Assembly (NCBI GenBank): GCA_036897625.1
Contig: JAYMTA010000260.1
Location: 1 to 33,018, forward strand
Origin: Pelargonium cotyledonis
Lineage: Eukaryota; Streptophyta; Magnoliopsida; Geraniales; Geraniaceae
Direction: 5' to 3'
Length of the DNA stretch: 33,018 nucleotides
This document shows, piece by piece, positions 18,334 to 28,400 of the stretch (position 1 is the stretch's first letter; each line of letters opens with the position of its first letter). A program made the position numbers and the translations under genes. The notes under the pieces are model-generated. The model searched no databases, was not told the DNA's origin, and saw only the letters and a program-made list of their open reading frames with translations.

Positions 18334-18940
18334 CTAAATCCAAAGATGTAAGACTGAAATTTAATACTCAAAAGCTAGCAATTGAAATGAACTTCAATAA
18401 ATAAATCATTTATTCAGAATAAATAGCATATTAGAGTTGTGCAAGTATGGAGAACAAAAATCTGACTACTGCTATATATTTGTATCAAACAGTGAATATA
18501 ATTGAAGTACTTGCATATTGTACTCTAGCATTACGGTAATTCCAATAGCAGTTGTAAGTGTAAAGAAGATTTAAAAAGAAACATAAAATTGGAATTTTGA
18601 TGCAAAAGTTTATCATGATAACAGTTAACTATTGCCCAAGCATAAAACAAACTCAAAGAGCAGGACACACAATAAATTTCAAATTTGGGTACAGAAAACA
18701 TATGTGCAGACCAGAAATATAGTTAGCACTTAATTGGACAAACAACACGCCTCAATTTATTAGAAAGGTACTAGGGCCTGTTAACTTATCTATATTCATA
18801 GTGAGCAAAAGCATACTCAACCTTGAAATGCACAACAGATACAGCTTTTCCAATAACAAACTATTTGAATGAAAAAGGTACACACCATATATTATATAAG
18901 CAACACAAGTGGAGAAAATCACATTTTAATAAAGCACGTT

Positions 18941-19754
18941 TTACCTTGAATTGATACTGTGCACACATGCATCATATCCCATCAAAGAATCCTTGAGCCG
19001 AAGAAGAGACGGACGATAAGCATTCACTTCCAGATAATTAATACGACCAATAGTTCTGATACTATTTACAATTGGGTTATGCAAAACCAGCTCCTTACTA
19101 TCATGCAGCATCAGTAGTTCACCAATGTCCAGGTATTCAATAGGTCTATGCTGTTCAGGAGAATATTCAGATGAATAATACTTTGCAACAGAAAATGCTT
19201 TTGTCCACGACTCTTTAACGCCATATTTCTTCATTATCCATATGTCAAAGCAACAGTTAGGATCAGATCTGTAATGGCTAAAGGAAAGACAATCCTAACA
19301 TTCCAATACACATTTCACCATCATCAATGTGATCCAGTGGGAGTGGTACTTCTTGAAACCGTTCATCATCAAAATCAAAACAAGAAATAGTAGTGTATGA
19401 TACACCGTGAAGAGAACGATGTATATGAAGTTTCCCTTCTAAGAAAACAAAATCCGATGACGATGTCACCTCACCAACAAAGTAAGGGCTTTCACCAAGA
19501 TCTCTCCAAGGGGAATCTTCACCAAGATCTATCCATGAGAAATCTTCCTCAAATGTACATATCTCAACAAACAGTTCGGATGGAGGCTCATTTCTAGAGC
19601 GTCTGTAATATTCGTAATGTTTCATTAGGCGCCAAGAGTTTGTAACGGTTGGCCTTTCCACTGAAACCCAGCCCATAAGCAACCAATTGTGGCATATATT
19701 TTCCCCTTATAGGTGCAGGAATGGTTATGAATTCACAGGTAATGGGGTTACATA
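18941..19754 (-). pseudogene. F-box copy D: 5'-truncated FBA fragment with two frameshifts
   Basis: Only the C-terminal half of the FBA exon remains: APIRGKYMPQLVAYGLGFSG, RYKLL, SELFVEICTFEEDFSW, SCFDFDDERFQEVPLPLD, DIWIMKKYGVKESW, and an end at INSR with donor AAG|GTAAAA. The F-box domain is absent. The upstream edge at 19751-19754 (CATA) joins directly to DNA that elsewhere lies upstream of a middle exon. An extra G near 19628-19633 shifts frame after RYKLL. A second shift (two bases missing relative to paralogues) follows IGMLG near 19291-19296. A short 30-nt internal duplication (DLGEDSPWRDLGESPYF) is also present. Confidence 0.8.
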
Positions 19755-20399
19755 CCTGAACCCAAAGATGTAATACTGAGAAATTTAATACTCAAAAGCT
19801 AGCAATTGAAATGAGCTTCAATAAATAAATCATTGATTCATCAGAATAAATAACAGATTAGAGTTCTGTAAGTATATAGAGCAAAAACTGACTATTGCTA
19901 TAATTTTGTATCAAACAGAGAACAAAATTGAAGTACTTACATAGTTTACTTCTAGCGTTACAGAAATTCCAATAACAGTTGTGATTTGTTTAGAAGTGTA
20001 CAGTAGATTTAAAAAGAAACATAAAGTGGAATTCTGTTGCAAAAGATTATTATATAATTAGTGGACTGTTATCCAATGTACAAACTCAAAGAACATGACA
20101 CAACAAATCCCAAATTTGGAAACTGTAAACACGTGTGCAGATCCGGTATATGGTTAGCACTTCATTGGACAAGCACACACCTCAATCTACTAGTAAGGCC
20201 TGTTAGCGTCTCGTCTCTATATTCATACTAAGAGAAAGCATACTTAAACCTCAATTTGACTTCACCTATACGCAGTCTAATACTTCTAGAACTGGATTTA
20301 AAATTACATAAAAACAAAAACATATCAGTGTCTAAAATGCTGGTGTGTATCATCAGTATTTCCAATTATCAATATAGTTTTTGAGCACACAGCATGCGT

Positions 20400-21060
20400 A
20401 TCTGAACCACTTACATTGAGTAAACTTCAAAGAAAATACTTTTGACCAGGATCCTGCACATCATATTCCTTCATCAAGTATATATACACGCCTTCATTTG
20501 TATTATAGTTGTAAATAGACGATCAGCCAATACCCAGTGTTTCTTGGGATATCCAGTATTTAAATTCTTCTTAGTTTTACTGGAGCGTGGTAGGAGTGGA
20601 ACTTTTCAAAATCGTTCATCATCAAAATAAAAAGAACATTTGAGCTGGGTATATCCACGCCAACGTAATGACTAATGAAGGACAACTTGCTCGATGGTTG
20701 CAATTAGGCAAGGACCAAATGGCTTCCAAATGGAGCAAGGACAGGAATCAACTGTCTTCCAAATCATCAAATCGCAGTTGTGCATATAGCAGCTACTGAC
20801 ACCTCTTCAGATGACTTCTCCTTTCAACCCATTACACAAAACAGTTTGTATCTACTCGTCTTTTTACTAAAACCCAACTCATAAGCACAAGAGACTGACA
20901 AACCCTTATGTATCCTAGCGAACTTGCTAGCTTATTTGTAAAGTAGCCCATCTCAGGAATTGACATGACGAAGTCTGCCCTATATACCATCATAATTAAG
21001 ACGTTATATGGCCTTGTGCTGAATTTTAGAAGTTCAAGTAAAGTATGAGCTTTCATATCA
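20400..21060 (-). pseudogene. Old F-box/FBA fossil in the intron downstream of copy E
   Basis: Scattered FBA pieces occur in gene order on the minus strand, in several frames. About 21050-20980 carries LLELLKFSTRPYN, matching LPKFSV-type motifs. About 20880-20830 carries LGFSKKTSRYKL. About 20630-20570 carries FYFDDERF-KVPLLPRS. About 20480-20420 carries MKEYDVQDPGQKYF. Stops and frameshifts separate them, so it is long dead. A sister fossil in the same place relative to copy F (27290-28010) shows it was present before the E and F units were duplicated. Confidence 0.65.
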
Positions 21061-21389
21061 AGAGAATGAGAATTACTCAGGAATTGGGAGTTACCTATGT
21101 AAAGTTAGTTGTCTTATCAACATAAGAGCTTTGAATAGCTAATTACAATTATAGAAGACTACGTTTAAACAGACAATTTTGTAGAGTTACATTTGTATCA
21201 TCTATAACTGGACATCAGGAACTCAAACCAAACAAGAAGAGGCAGATACAACAAGACAATCAAGATATTCACATATAAGCACAAAAGATACAGCTTTTCA
21301 ACTTACAAACTATTTGAATGGACAAGGCACACACCATATATCAAATAAGCAGCACAAGAGGAGAAAATCATATTAGAATAAAGCATATT

Positions 21390-22604
21390 TTACCTTGAAT
21401 TGACATCGCGCACTATAGCATCATATCCCATCAAAGCGTCTTTGAGCAGAAGAAGAGACGGACGATAAGCATTCACTTTCATGTTATCAAGACGACCAAT
21501 AGTTCTGATACTACAGTTTGGGCTATGCAAAATCAGATCCTTATCTTGATGCAACATCAGTAATTCACCAATGTCCAGGTGTTCAATAGGTACATGATGC
21601 CTTTCAGACAAAGACTCAGATAGATTACCCTTTGCAATAGAAAATGTTTTTGTCCACGAATCTCTAACACCATATTCCTTCATCACCCATATGTCAACAC
21701 AACTGCTAGAACCTAGTCTGAAATGGCTTAACAAAAGACACCCCCCTAATATTCCAATAATCATTCCACTATCGTCAATGTGACCCGGTGGTAGTGGTAC
21801 TTCTTTAAACAGTTCATCATCAAAATCAAAACAAGAAATAGCAGTATATGGTCTACCATAAACCAAACGATTCATATGAAGTTTCCCTTCTAAGAAAACA
21901 GCATCCGACCAAGACTCCACATCACCAGCTGAGTATGGGCTGTCACCAATATTTCTCTAAGAGGATCGTTTCTCAAATGTGCATATCTCAACAAAAAGCT
22001 TAGAAGACCTCTTTCTATACCCATCCTTATGTTCCATTAAGCGCAAGAGTTTGTACCGATTGGCCTTTCCACTGAAACCTAAACCACAAGCAACAAATTG
22101 TGGCATATTTTTCCCCCTTTTGGGTGCAGGAAAGGTAATAAATTCACCAGTAATTGGGTTACATATCATAGCATAGAAATCATTAGGATAGGAATTGAAA
22201 AAGCAGACTAAACCATTACATGAATTGAAAAAGTGAAGCTCTTTTCTATCTGTGAGCCTATAATCAGTGGAATTACCGATGGTCACACCGAACTTTGGCA
22301 GGTCAAATAAAAGAGTGAGCTTGAGATTAGGGGCAGAGTTATTGTGAAATTGAATGCTACCCATGTAAAACCTTGAAGAGGGACCGTAAATGCAGCTGGA
22401 ATAGAAGAGAAGCTCGGACGATGATCTCTGACGGTGCAATTTGGCGAAGTCGGAGTCAGTTGAGATGAGATTGAACCACGATTTGCAGACGGACTTGCAG
22501 GATATGAGGGCCTGGATGGGAAGTCGGCAGAGAATCTCCATCAGGACATGGTGAGGAAGATCCGACATGCGAGAACGAGCAGCTTTCTTGCGAGGAGCTT
22601 CCAT
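21390..22604 (-). pseudogene. F-box copy E: full-length F-box/FBA exon with a single nonsense codon
   Basis: The ATG at 22604 begins MEAPRKKAARSRMSDLPHHV. The F-box is at about residues 13-57 (VLMEILCRLPIQAL, KSVCKSWFNL). The FBA domain follows: NSCNGLVCFF, NPITGEFITFPAP, CGLGFSGKANRYKLLRL, FDFDDELFKEVPLPP, DIWVMKEYGVRDSWTKTFSI. Codon 216 is TAG (21959-21957) where copies F and G have TGG in ERGSSW/EKGSYWRN-like context. There is no frameshift, and the rest reads through to DVNSR at 21390 with donor AAG|GTAAAA (exon end 21394, phase 2). A truncated 215-aa protein would keep the F-box but lose most of the FBA domain. A sequencing error or a recent null allele could explain it. Confidence 0.8.
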
Positions 22605-23987
22605 GGCGACCAATGTTGCTTGCTAATCTATGCATGCTATGTTATGTTTAGTGGTCGGTCTCTCTCATGGAATGTATTGTTTTTAGGATAACAAAGAATG
22701 GCTACGGTTTTGGCAAACGGCGGCTATTAGAAGGATAAGGGATGTATAGTTCCTTCTCCATTGGTGGATGTATTTTATGGGTTGCAGATTGTGTTCAGCG
22801 CGGAGAAGGCGGAAGGTTTTTGGGCGTCGGCATCATCAATGGAGGTCAAAACATGACAAGGATCGGTCTGGTGGTTCCAAAGCGTAAGAGAGGGACAATG
22901 TTGGTAGAAGAGGTCGTTGAAGGGTAGCAAGAGGTTAGTTGGACCAAAAAACATGTTACAAGCGTGTTTGGCTCTTTAGGTTCGCCATGGGTCATGATCG
23001 GGATACACTAGGAGGTTGCTGTGAGAGAAGCAGCTCGCGGTCAAGTCGGGGAGGTGGGGTACTGTTTCGGCAGATTCAAGGTTTGGTGGTTCGGTGGATG
23101 CTCGCAGACATCAGATGAATTAGAGGGAAGAGTTTACTCAATGTCTCTGATTTTAGTGATTTGACGTTTTGGCTCTAATTGCCTAAGTGAGTTCGGATTC
23201 AATTGATAGGTACTACTTTATTCCAATTTTATTTCATATTGCTTTAGTCTTTTAGGTTTAAGTTTTATTTCATGCTGTTCTAATTTATTTGGTTTCGTTT
23301 TAGTTTATGTTTCATCACCAAAATTTTATTGTATAATAAATGATGTAACCTAAACCAATTTTTATTCGATTTAATCATTTGGCTCATATATAAAGGGAGT
23401 AAGGAGCATAAGCCAAATAAAAATTTAGCTTCAACAAAATCGTCATTAACATAACGACTGCATTATTGAATTTTTAGATTCGGCTTACCACTCTGCTTTC
23501 ACAAATTCAATAGATAATAATGTTTCCTGAGTGCACATATGAGCTAATAACTAATTTGAGTGTAACACTTGAATATTATGAACCGTTGATGAAGAATTGG
23601 TTTTGCAATTTGGCATTGCAGAAGTAAAATCACAGAGTAACTACTCTACATATTCAAAAACACCTGTAAAAACTTTCCGAGCAAGAAAAATATATTTTAG
23701 TGGACAAAAATAAAGATAAAGCTTCTATTTTTAACGTAAATTAAGAAAAAAATTAACTTTAAAAAAAAGCTATTAGATGACATTGTGAGACCTATTCCAC
23801 TTTCTCGTAGGATTAGTATTTGGTCTGTTTCTTGTCTCTTTCCCAAATCTTCCTTTCAGTTTCTATAAATTCTGTTTCAATTCAACTGAACTCATAGTAA
23901 CTGGAATCACCAAAAGTCCTCTCTCTACACAAAATCAACACCACCATTATCGATCTCGACAATTGCTCGATCACTAAGATCGCAACA
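22605..23987. other. Divergent intergenic region between F-box copy E and RING2
   Basis: No convincing gene. Bases 22740-23110 are more GC-rich (GGCGGAAGG, CGGTCAAGTCGGGGAGG), followed by a T-rich stretch to about 23340 ending in ATTGTATAATAAATGATG. This order of a GC-richer body and a T-rich tail with AATAAA could be the plus-strand 3' end of a retroelement. The 61-aa frame at 22742-22927 has no recognisable domain. Bases 23790-23985 are the RING2 promoter and leader. Confidence 0.35.
23864..23870 (+). promoter_or_regulatory. TATA box of RING2
   Basis: TATAAAT in TTTCTATAAATTCTGTTTC, about 120 nt before the ATG at 23988. The aligned position in RING1 reads TCTAGAAATTCT (12381-12392), so the TATA core is altered there. 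Confidence 0.5.
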
Positions 23988-24890
23988 ATGTCAACAATAC
24001 TGAATTTCAAGAACTGGTCCAACAATGGCTTCTTCGAATCCGCAACTCTCAAAGCGCTGAGAGGCCGCAAAGATTCATCACTACCCTCTTCTCAATTCTC
24101 AATCTATTGCCACATCAACATTTGCTACACAACCAAATCAACACCATCAATGCAATTATTTACTCACTACGTACCTCCACAGATCATGAGCTCCCCATGC
24201 AGCCACTTCTTGTCCCATGATCACCTACCTCAAACTTTCCAAAAACTGGCGTCGCTCGTGTCCCACATTAACATCCCTTTTCCTCAGACCAGGCTTCGCT
24301 GGAAAAGCTTCAAGAACTTGAAGCCAATTCACATCCGGAGCCAGAGCGATCTGGTCAGATGCGCGTTCGATACCATTCGCTCAATAGCTTCGCAATGTCT
24401 AGCAGTGCATGAATCCGAGCAAGACCTCAAGTTGAAGGTGCCAATTTGTCTCGTCTTGGGCAGAATGGTGGTTTTGGATCAAGACGATTTTGACAGCCTG
24501 TGTCAGATATCACTAATGAACAAGAACCAAGTAGAGGGCGGAGGGTTATTGGTGAGAGGACCAGCGAGTGATTTGGTGAAGGAGTATAGGATGCGAGATG
24601 ATTTTTCGCTTCCCGGATTGCAAAAATTTTTCTTTAGCAACAAGGGGATAGCCTTAACGGAGGAGCGGATTGATGAATTGAACGAGACAGTGTTGAAGGA
24701 GAGGTTGCTCAAGAAGGTACTTACATTGGATCAAGAATCTCAGGAGTTGTGTAGTATCTGTCACGAGGAGCTCAGAGACGATGGTGAAGCCAAAGTTGCA
24801 ACGCCTTGCTCGCATCTGTTTCACCAAGATTGTATTATGAAGTGGATCAAGACGCGTAATGCATGCCCCATGTGCCGGTTTAAGTTCTGA
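23988..24890 (+). CDS. RING2: RING-H2 finger protein, putative E3 ubiquitin ligase (300 aa)
   Basis: Single-exon paralogue of RING1, aligned end to end and with the same start context (GCAACAATG). RING-H2 ligands are C255, C258, C274, H276, H279, C282, C293 and C296, all present, ending CPMCRFKF. Upstream are the shared stretches SDLVKEYRMRDDFSLPGLQ and EERIDELNETVLKERLLKKV. The N-terminal 240 residues match no family I recognise. No membrane segment is seen. The product is probably a soluble E3 ligase acting with an E2 through the RING. It converges on the coiled-coil exon of F-box copy F, with 764 nt between stop codons, and is divergent from copy E. Confidence 0.85.
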   Translation: MSTILNFKNWSNNGFFESATLKALRGRKDSSLPSSQFSIYCHINICYTTKSTPSMQLFTHYVPPQIMSSPCSHFLSHDHLPQTFQKLASLVSHINIPFPQTRLRWKSFKNLKPIHIRSQSDLVRCAFDTIRSIASQCLAVHESEQDLKLKVPICLVLGRMVVLDQDDFDSLCQISLMNKNQVEGGGLLVRGPASDLVKEYRMRDDFSLPGLQKFFFSNKGIALTEERIDELNETVLKERLLKKVLTLDQESQELCSICHEELRDDGEAKVATPCSHLFHQDCIMKWIKTRNACPMCRFKF

Positions 24891-25654
24891 AAGTTTCACT
24901 GTTGGCATAAATCTGGCATCTGCATTCTGAAACGCTACGATTTCATAATCAATGAACATCGCGCATGCAGAAAAATGTTACTACTACTTGAATAGACAAA
25001 ACAAGTCCCAAACCACCAACTCATTTGTGAGAAAATTGGAAACAAGACAACCAAGTGAATACATAAAAGGCATGAGAGTGCAACGTATAAGGAAGATGCT
25101 GCCCTATGGAAACCAAAAGGCACTATCCACTAAGAGAAACCACGAAGTTATGAGCAAGAAAGATCAAACCACATGTAACATGATGGTAACACGCGCAAGT
25201 TAAACAAAACAATGTACTGAATCGTTATTTATATAAGTAATATGAAGTGTCATACAATGATACTTTCAACAATTTTCGCTCATTATTTCTTCATTGCTTC
25301 ATAAGTTCTATTCATATTAGACTCTTCAAGTCTAGATATATTGTAACTTAGAAATTTAAATTAAAATCGTTAAAAGCGGGATAGATGGTTTGCTATCTTT
25401 ACCCTTCACAGTTCCAAATGTTCCATTTACTCAAATCACCAAAAAGAGATCCATGCAACAGCAATAAATAATATGAAACACAGAAAATATACCCATAACA
25501 AAAATATAGGCATCCAAGTACTAAAATCCAGTCCATTGCACAACAGATTCGCCCAATAGACGTAATAAACATGACAATCAGTACGCAAGAACTACCAATA
25601 ATCATTAAAAACTCTTAAGATTTAAAGTACATTTGCATAAGCTTAATTACCAAA
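24891..25654. other. Convergent intergenic region between RING2 and F-box copy F
   Basis: 3' flanks of both genes. The first bases after the RING2 stop (TGAAAGTTTCA...) resemble those after RING1. From about 25430 the sequence matches the 3' flanks of the other coiled-coil exons (near 17150 and 30430). No separate gene is supported; the 83-aa plus frame at 24952-25203 has no recognisable features. Confidence 0.45.
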
Positions 25655-25708
25655 TCACTGAGAGCCCCCAAGTTGTGCCCTCATCTCGTCCATCATTTGC
25701 AGCAGCAT

Positions 25709-25969
25709 TTGTTGGTTTTCCTGTTTGAACTGCTCACTTTGTTTTATCTGCTCTTTCAATTGCTCCACCTTTGCCTGCTCATTTTGCAAACTCTGTCCCA
25801 ACTGTTGGTTCTGTTGCTTTAAATGCTCAGTTTGCTCTTTCAATGGCTCAGCCTTTGCAACTTCATTTTTCAATCTCTGCTCTAATTGCTGGTTATGTTG
25901 CTTTAAATGCTCAGTTTGCTCTTTCAATGGTTCAACCTTTGCAACTTCATTTTGCAATCTCTGTTCCAA
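25709..25969 (-). repeat. Tandem 84-bp repeats encoding 28-residue coiled-coil units
   Basis: In the terminal exon of copy F, 25969-25886 and 25885-25802 encode two 28-residue units (LEQRL-NEVAK-EPLKEQTEH plus LKQ-NQQ). A third, diverged 31-residue unit occupies 25801-25709 (LGQSLQNEQAKVEQLKEQ). Twenty-eight residues is four heptads, so added units keep the coiled-coil register. The D/E exon at 17478 has 18-residue versions lacking the VAKVEPLKEQ segment. Confidence 0.75.
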
Positions 25970-27289
25970 CTCTTGTCGCTGTTGACGCTCCTTCCTCAGC
26001 TCCTCCCCTAGATTATCCACCAGTGCTTTCATTTTTTCCCAAAGCACCGCCGTGGTAACTTGTGTCACAGAGGAAGATGCAAGGGTTTGAACCAGTCCTG
26101 TCTCGCAAACAGGACCACGTCTCTCTTCTTCCGTAGTAGGGACATGGATCTTATCACTTGTGAGGGCGTCAGTCCCTTGTCCATGCCCTGACAGTGCTTT
26201 TGATGACTCCCGTACTGAAAATTCAGATGTGGGACTGACATGTCCATTTCTCTCTTCACCAGTAACTGCAACATCATTTGTAAGAGGTGCCTTAGAACCT
26301 TGTTGCCTAGGTGACTTTTGCACATAGTTCTTCTCCTACATTGAAAATACATTTATCATTTCAGATCAATTAAAATAAAAGAATTATGATACTCGCTTCA
26401 AAATGTTGGTATAATGCAAACGTCATCATCTTCATTTTCATTAATTTCAATTTTAGTATAAAACAGAAGTCAATCAATAACGAAACAGCATCCCTATCAT
26501 GGCCATTAAGCTTTATCTGACTCAAATGCTGCTATTATTGGCTTGGAAGAAACCAATCTAAATAGTTAAATTAGAAGGGGCATAGATAGATGTGTAATCA
26601 ATCAGAATACCAGATGAATCAGTAGGAGGTCAATTGTTCTAAAGTTCACGTCCTAGAGGATCCAACAAACTAGAGATGGAGAAGAAAAATGAAATGGAAG
26701 GAGGATAAGCATAAACTAACACTTCAAAAAGAATTGGGCTTTAAAAGATAAAATCTAACTTTCTGTATCTTGAAATTGAAAGAAACATACCACAAATTTC
26801 CAGTAACGGATTTTAGCCAAATTTTGTCGCTCCAAATCAGCATACCTAAACCCAAAGATGTAATACTCAAAAGCTAGCAATTGAAATGAGCTTCAATAAA
26901 TAAATCATTGATTCATCTGAATAAATAACATATTAGAGTTCTGCAAGTATATAGAGCAAAAACTGACTACTGCAATAATTTTGTAGCCAACAAAGAATAT
27001 AAACTAACTTCTTGCATAGTTTACTCCTGTCATTACAGAAATTCCAATAAAAGTTGTGATTTTCTAGAAGTGTAAAGAGGATTGAAAAAGAATCATAAAA
27101 GAAGAATTCTTTTGCAAAAGTTTATTATGTTATTAGTTAACTATTATTCAAGTGTAAACAGACTCAAAGAACAAGACACACAACAAATTTCAAATTCGGA
27201 TGCAGTAAACATGTGTGCAGACCAGGTATATGGTTAGCACTTAACTGGACGAACAACACATCTCAATATTAATATCAATGTCACGTCTG

Positions 27290-28010
27290 AACCCCGCATA
27301 TCTGAACCACTTGCCCCGAGTAAACTTCAAAGAAAAGACTTTTGACCAAGAATCCCACACACCATATTTCTCCATCAACCATACATGTTCATTACTTCAT
27401 TTGATTTATAGTTACAAATAGACAAGCAGTAAATACCCCATGTTTCTAGGAATATCCAATATTAAAATTCTTCTGAGTTTTACCCGAGTGTGGCTGGAAC
27501 ATTTCTGAATTGTTCATCTTCAAAATCAAAAGAGCATCATCTGAACTAGGCCTACCCACACCACTATAACGGACACCTTGCACCATAGTTGCAACCCCAA
27601 ATATGAGAGGGCTAATTAGGCAAGGGCCAAATGGAATCCAAAATCAAAATAGAGCAAGGACTATGACCAAACTGTCCTCCAAAAGCATCATTTCTCAACC
27701 GTCCATATCTCAGCTACAACCACCTCTTCAGATGACTTCTCCTTTCAACCCATTACGCACAACAATTTGTACATCTATTAGTCTTTTGTTAATCCCCAAC
27801 CCATAAGCACGAGATACTGACCAACCTTCATATATCAAGCCAGCTAGTTAGTTTAATAGCAACCCATCACAAGAATTGATAAGACAATGTCTGCCCTGTA
27901 TAGTATCATAATTAAGACCGCTATTGGTCCTAACGCTGAATTTTTGGAGTTCATGTAAAGTATGAGCTTTTATAGAAAAAAGAGGATGATTATTCAAGAA
28001 ATGGATGAGC
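27290..28010 (-). pseudogene. Old F-box/FBA fossil in intron 1 of copy F
   Basis: The minus strand holds decayed FBA pieces in order: KAHTLHELQK-like and SVRTN-like near 27960-27900; the YGLGINKR, RNGLKGEVI region near 27800-27720; an FDFEDEQFRNVP-type piece near 27530-27480; and a MVDGEI/KYGVWDSWSKVFSL-type piece near 27390-27310. No open frame survives. It is the sister of the fossil at 20400-21060. A segment of it (about 27880-28000) is repeated at about 28275-28390, where PKFSVRTNDGLNYDPI can still be read. Confidence 0.6.
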
Positions 28011-28259
28011 AAGTGTCATACGACAATTGCGACAAAGGAGCCTATAGAATTTTCTATAGTTATGCGTAAACCAATGGGCTACCTAATGTATGAAGATACT
28101 GGTAAATTGCGATGTCCCCTACTGTGATAATTTAGGTAAACAGTGTTTATTCCTTTCCTTACCTTAGGTGGAACTAGCAGTAAGCTCAGCACTTCTTGGC
28201 CTTACAGACTGGGTGCAAGAGCCAGTAGTAAGGCTGAAGTTCCTAGAAAAATAATTCAA

Positions 28260-28400
28260 CACAAGAGTTAACAAGACGCCTTGTATAGGATCATAATTAA
28301 GGCCATCATTGGTCCTAACGCTGAATTTTGGAGTTCATGTAAAGTATGAGTTTTATAGAGAGGATGACAATTATTCAGGAAATGGAAGTAACCTATGTAA
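28260..28400 (-). pseudogene. Second copy of an F-box fossil segment
   Basis: Direct repeat of 27880-28000 (shared CATAATTAAG, TTGGTCCTAACGCTGAATTT, GTTCATGTAAAGTATGAG). The minus-strand reading gives PKFSVRTNDGLNYDPI, which resembles LPRFDVRPDNSVDFGE in copy C. It is therefore part of a degraded FBA domain, tandemly duplicated in intron 1 of copy F. Confidence 0.55.

Noticed and set aside
22742-22927. Plus-strand 61-aa frame between copy E and RING2
   Set aside because: GC-richer DNA with a Gly-rich translation and no domain or paralogue; possibly retroelement-derived.
27603-27806. Plus-strand 67-aa frame
   Set aside because: Antisense to the decayed F-box fossil; no features of its own.
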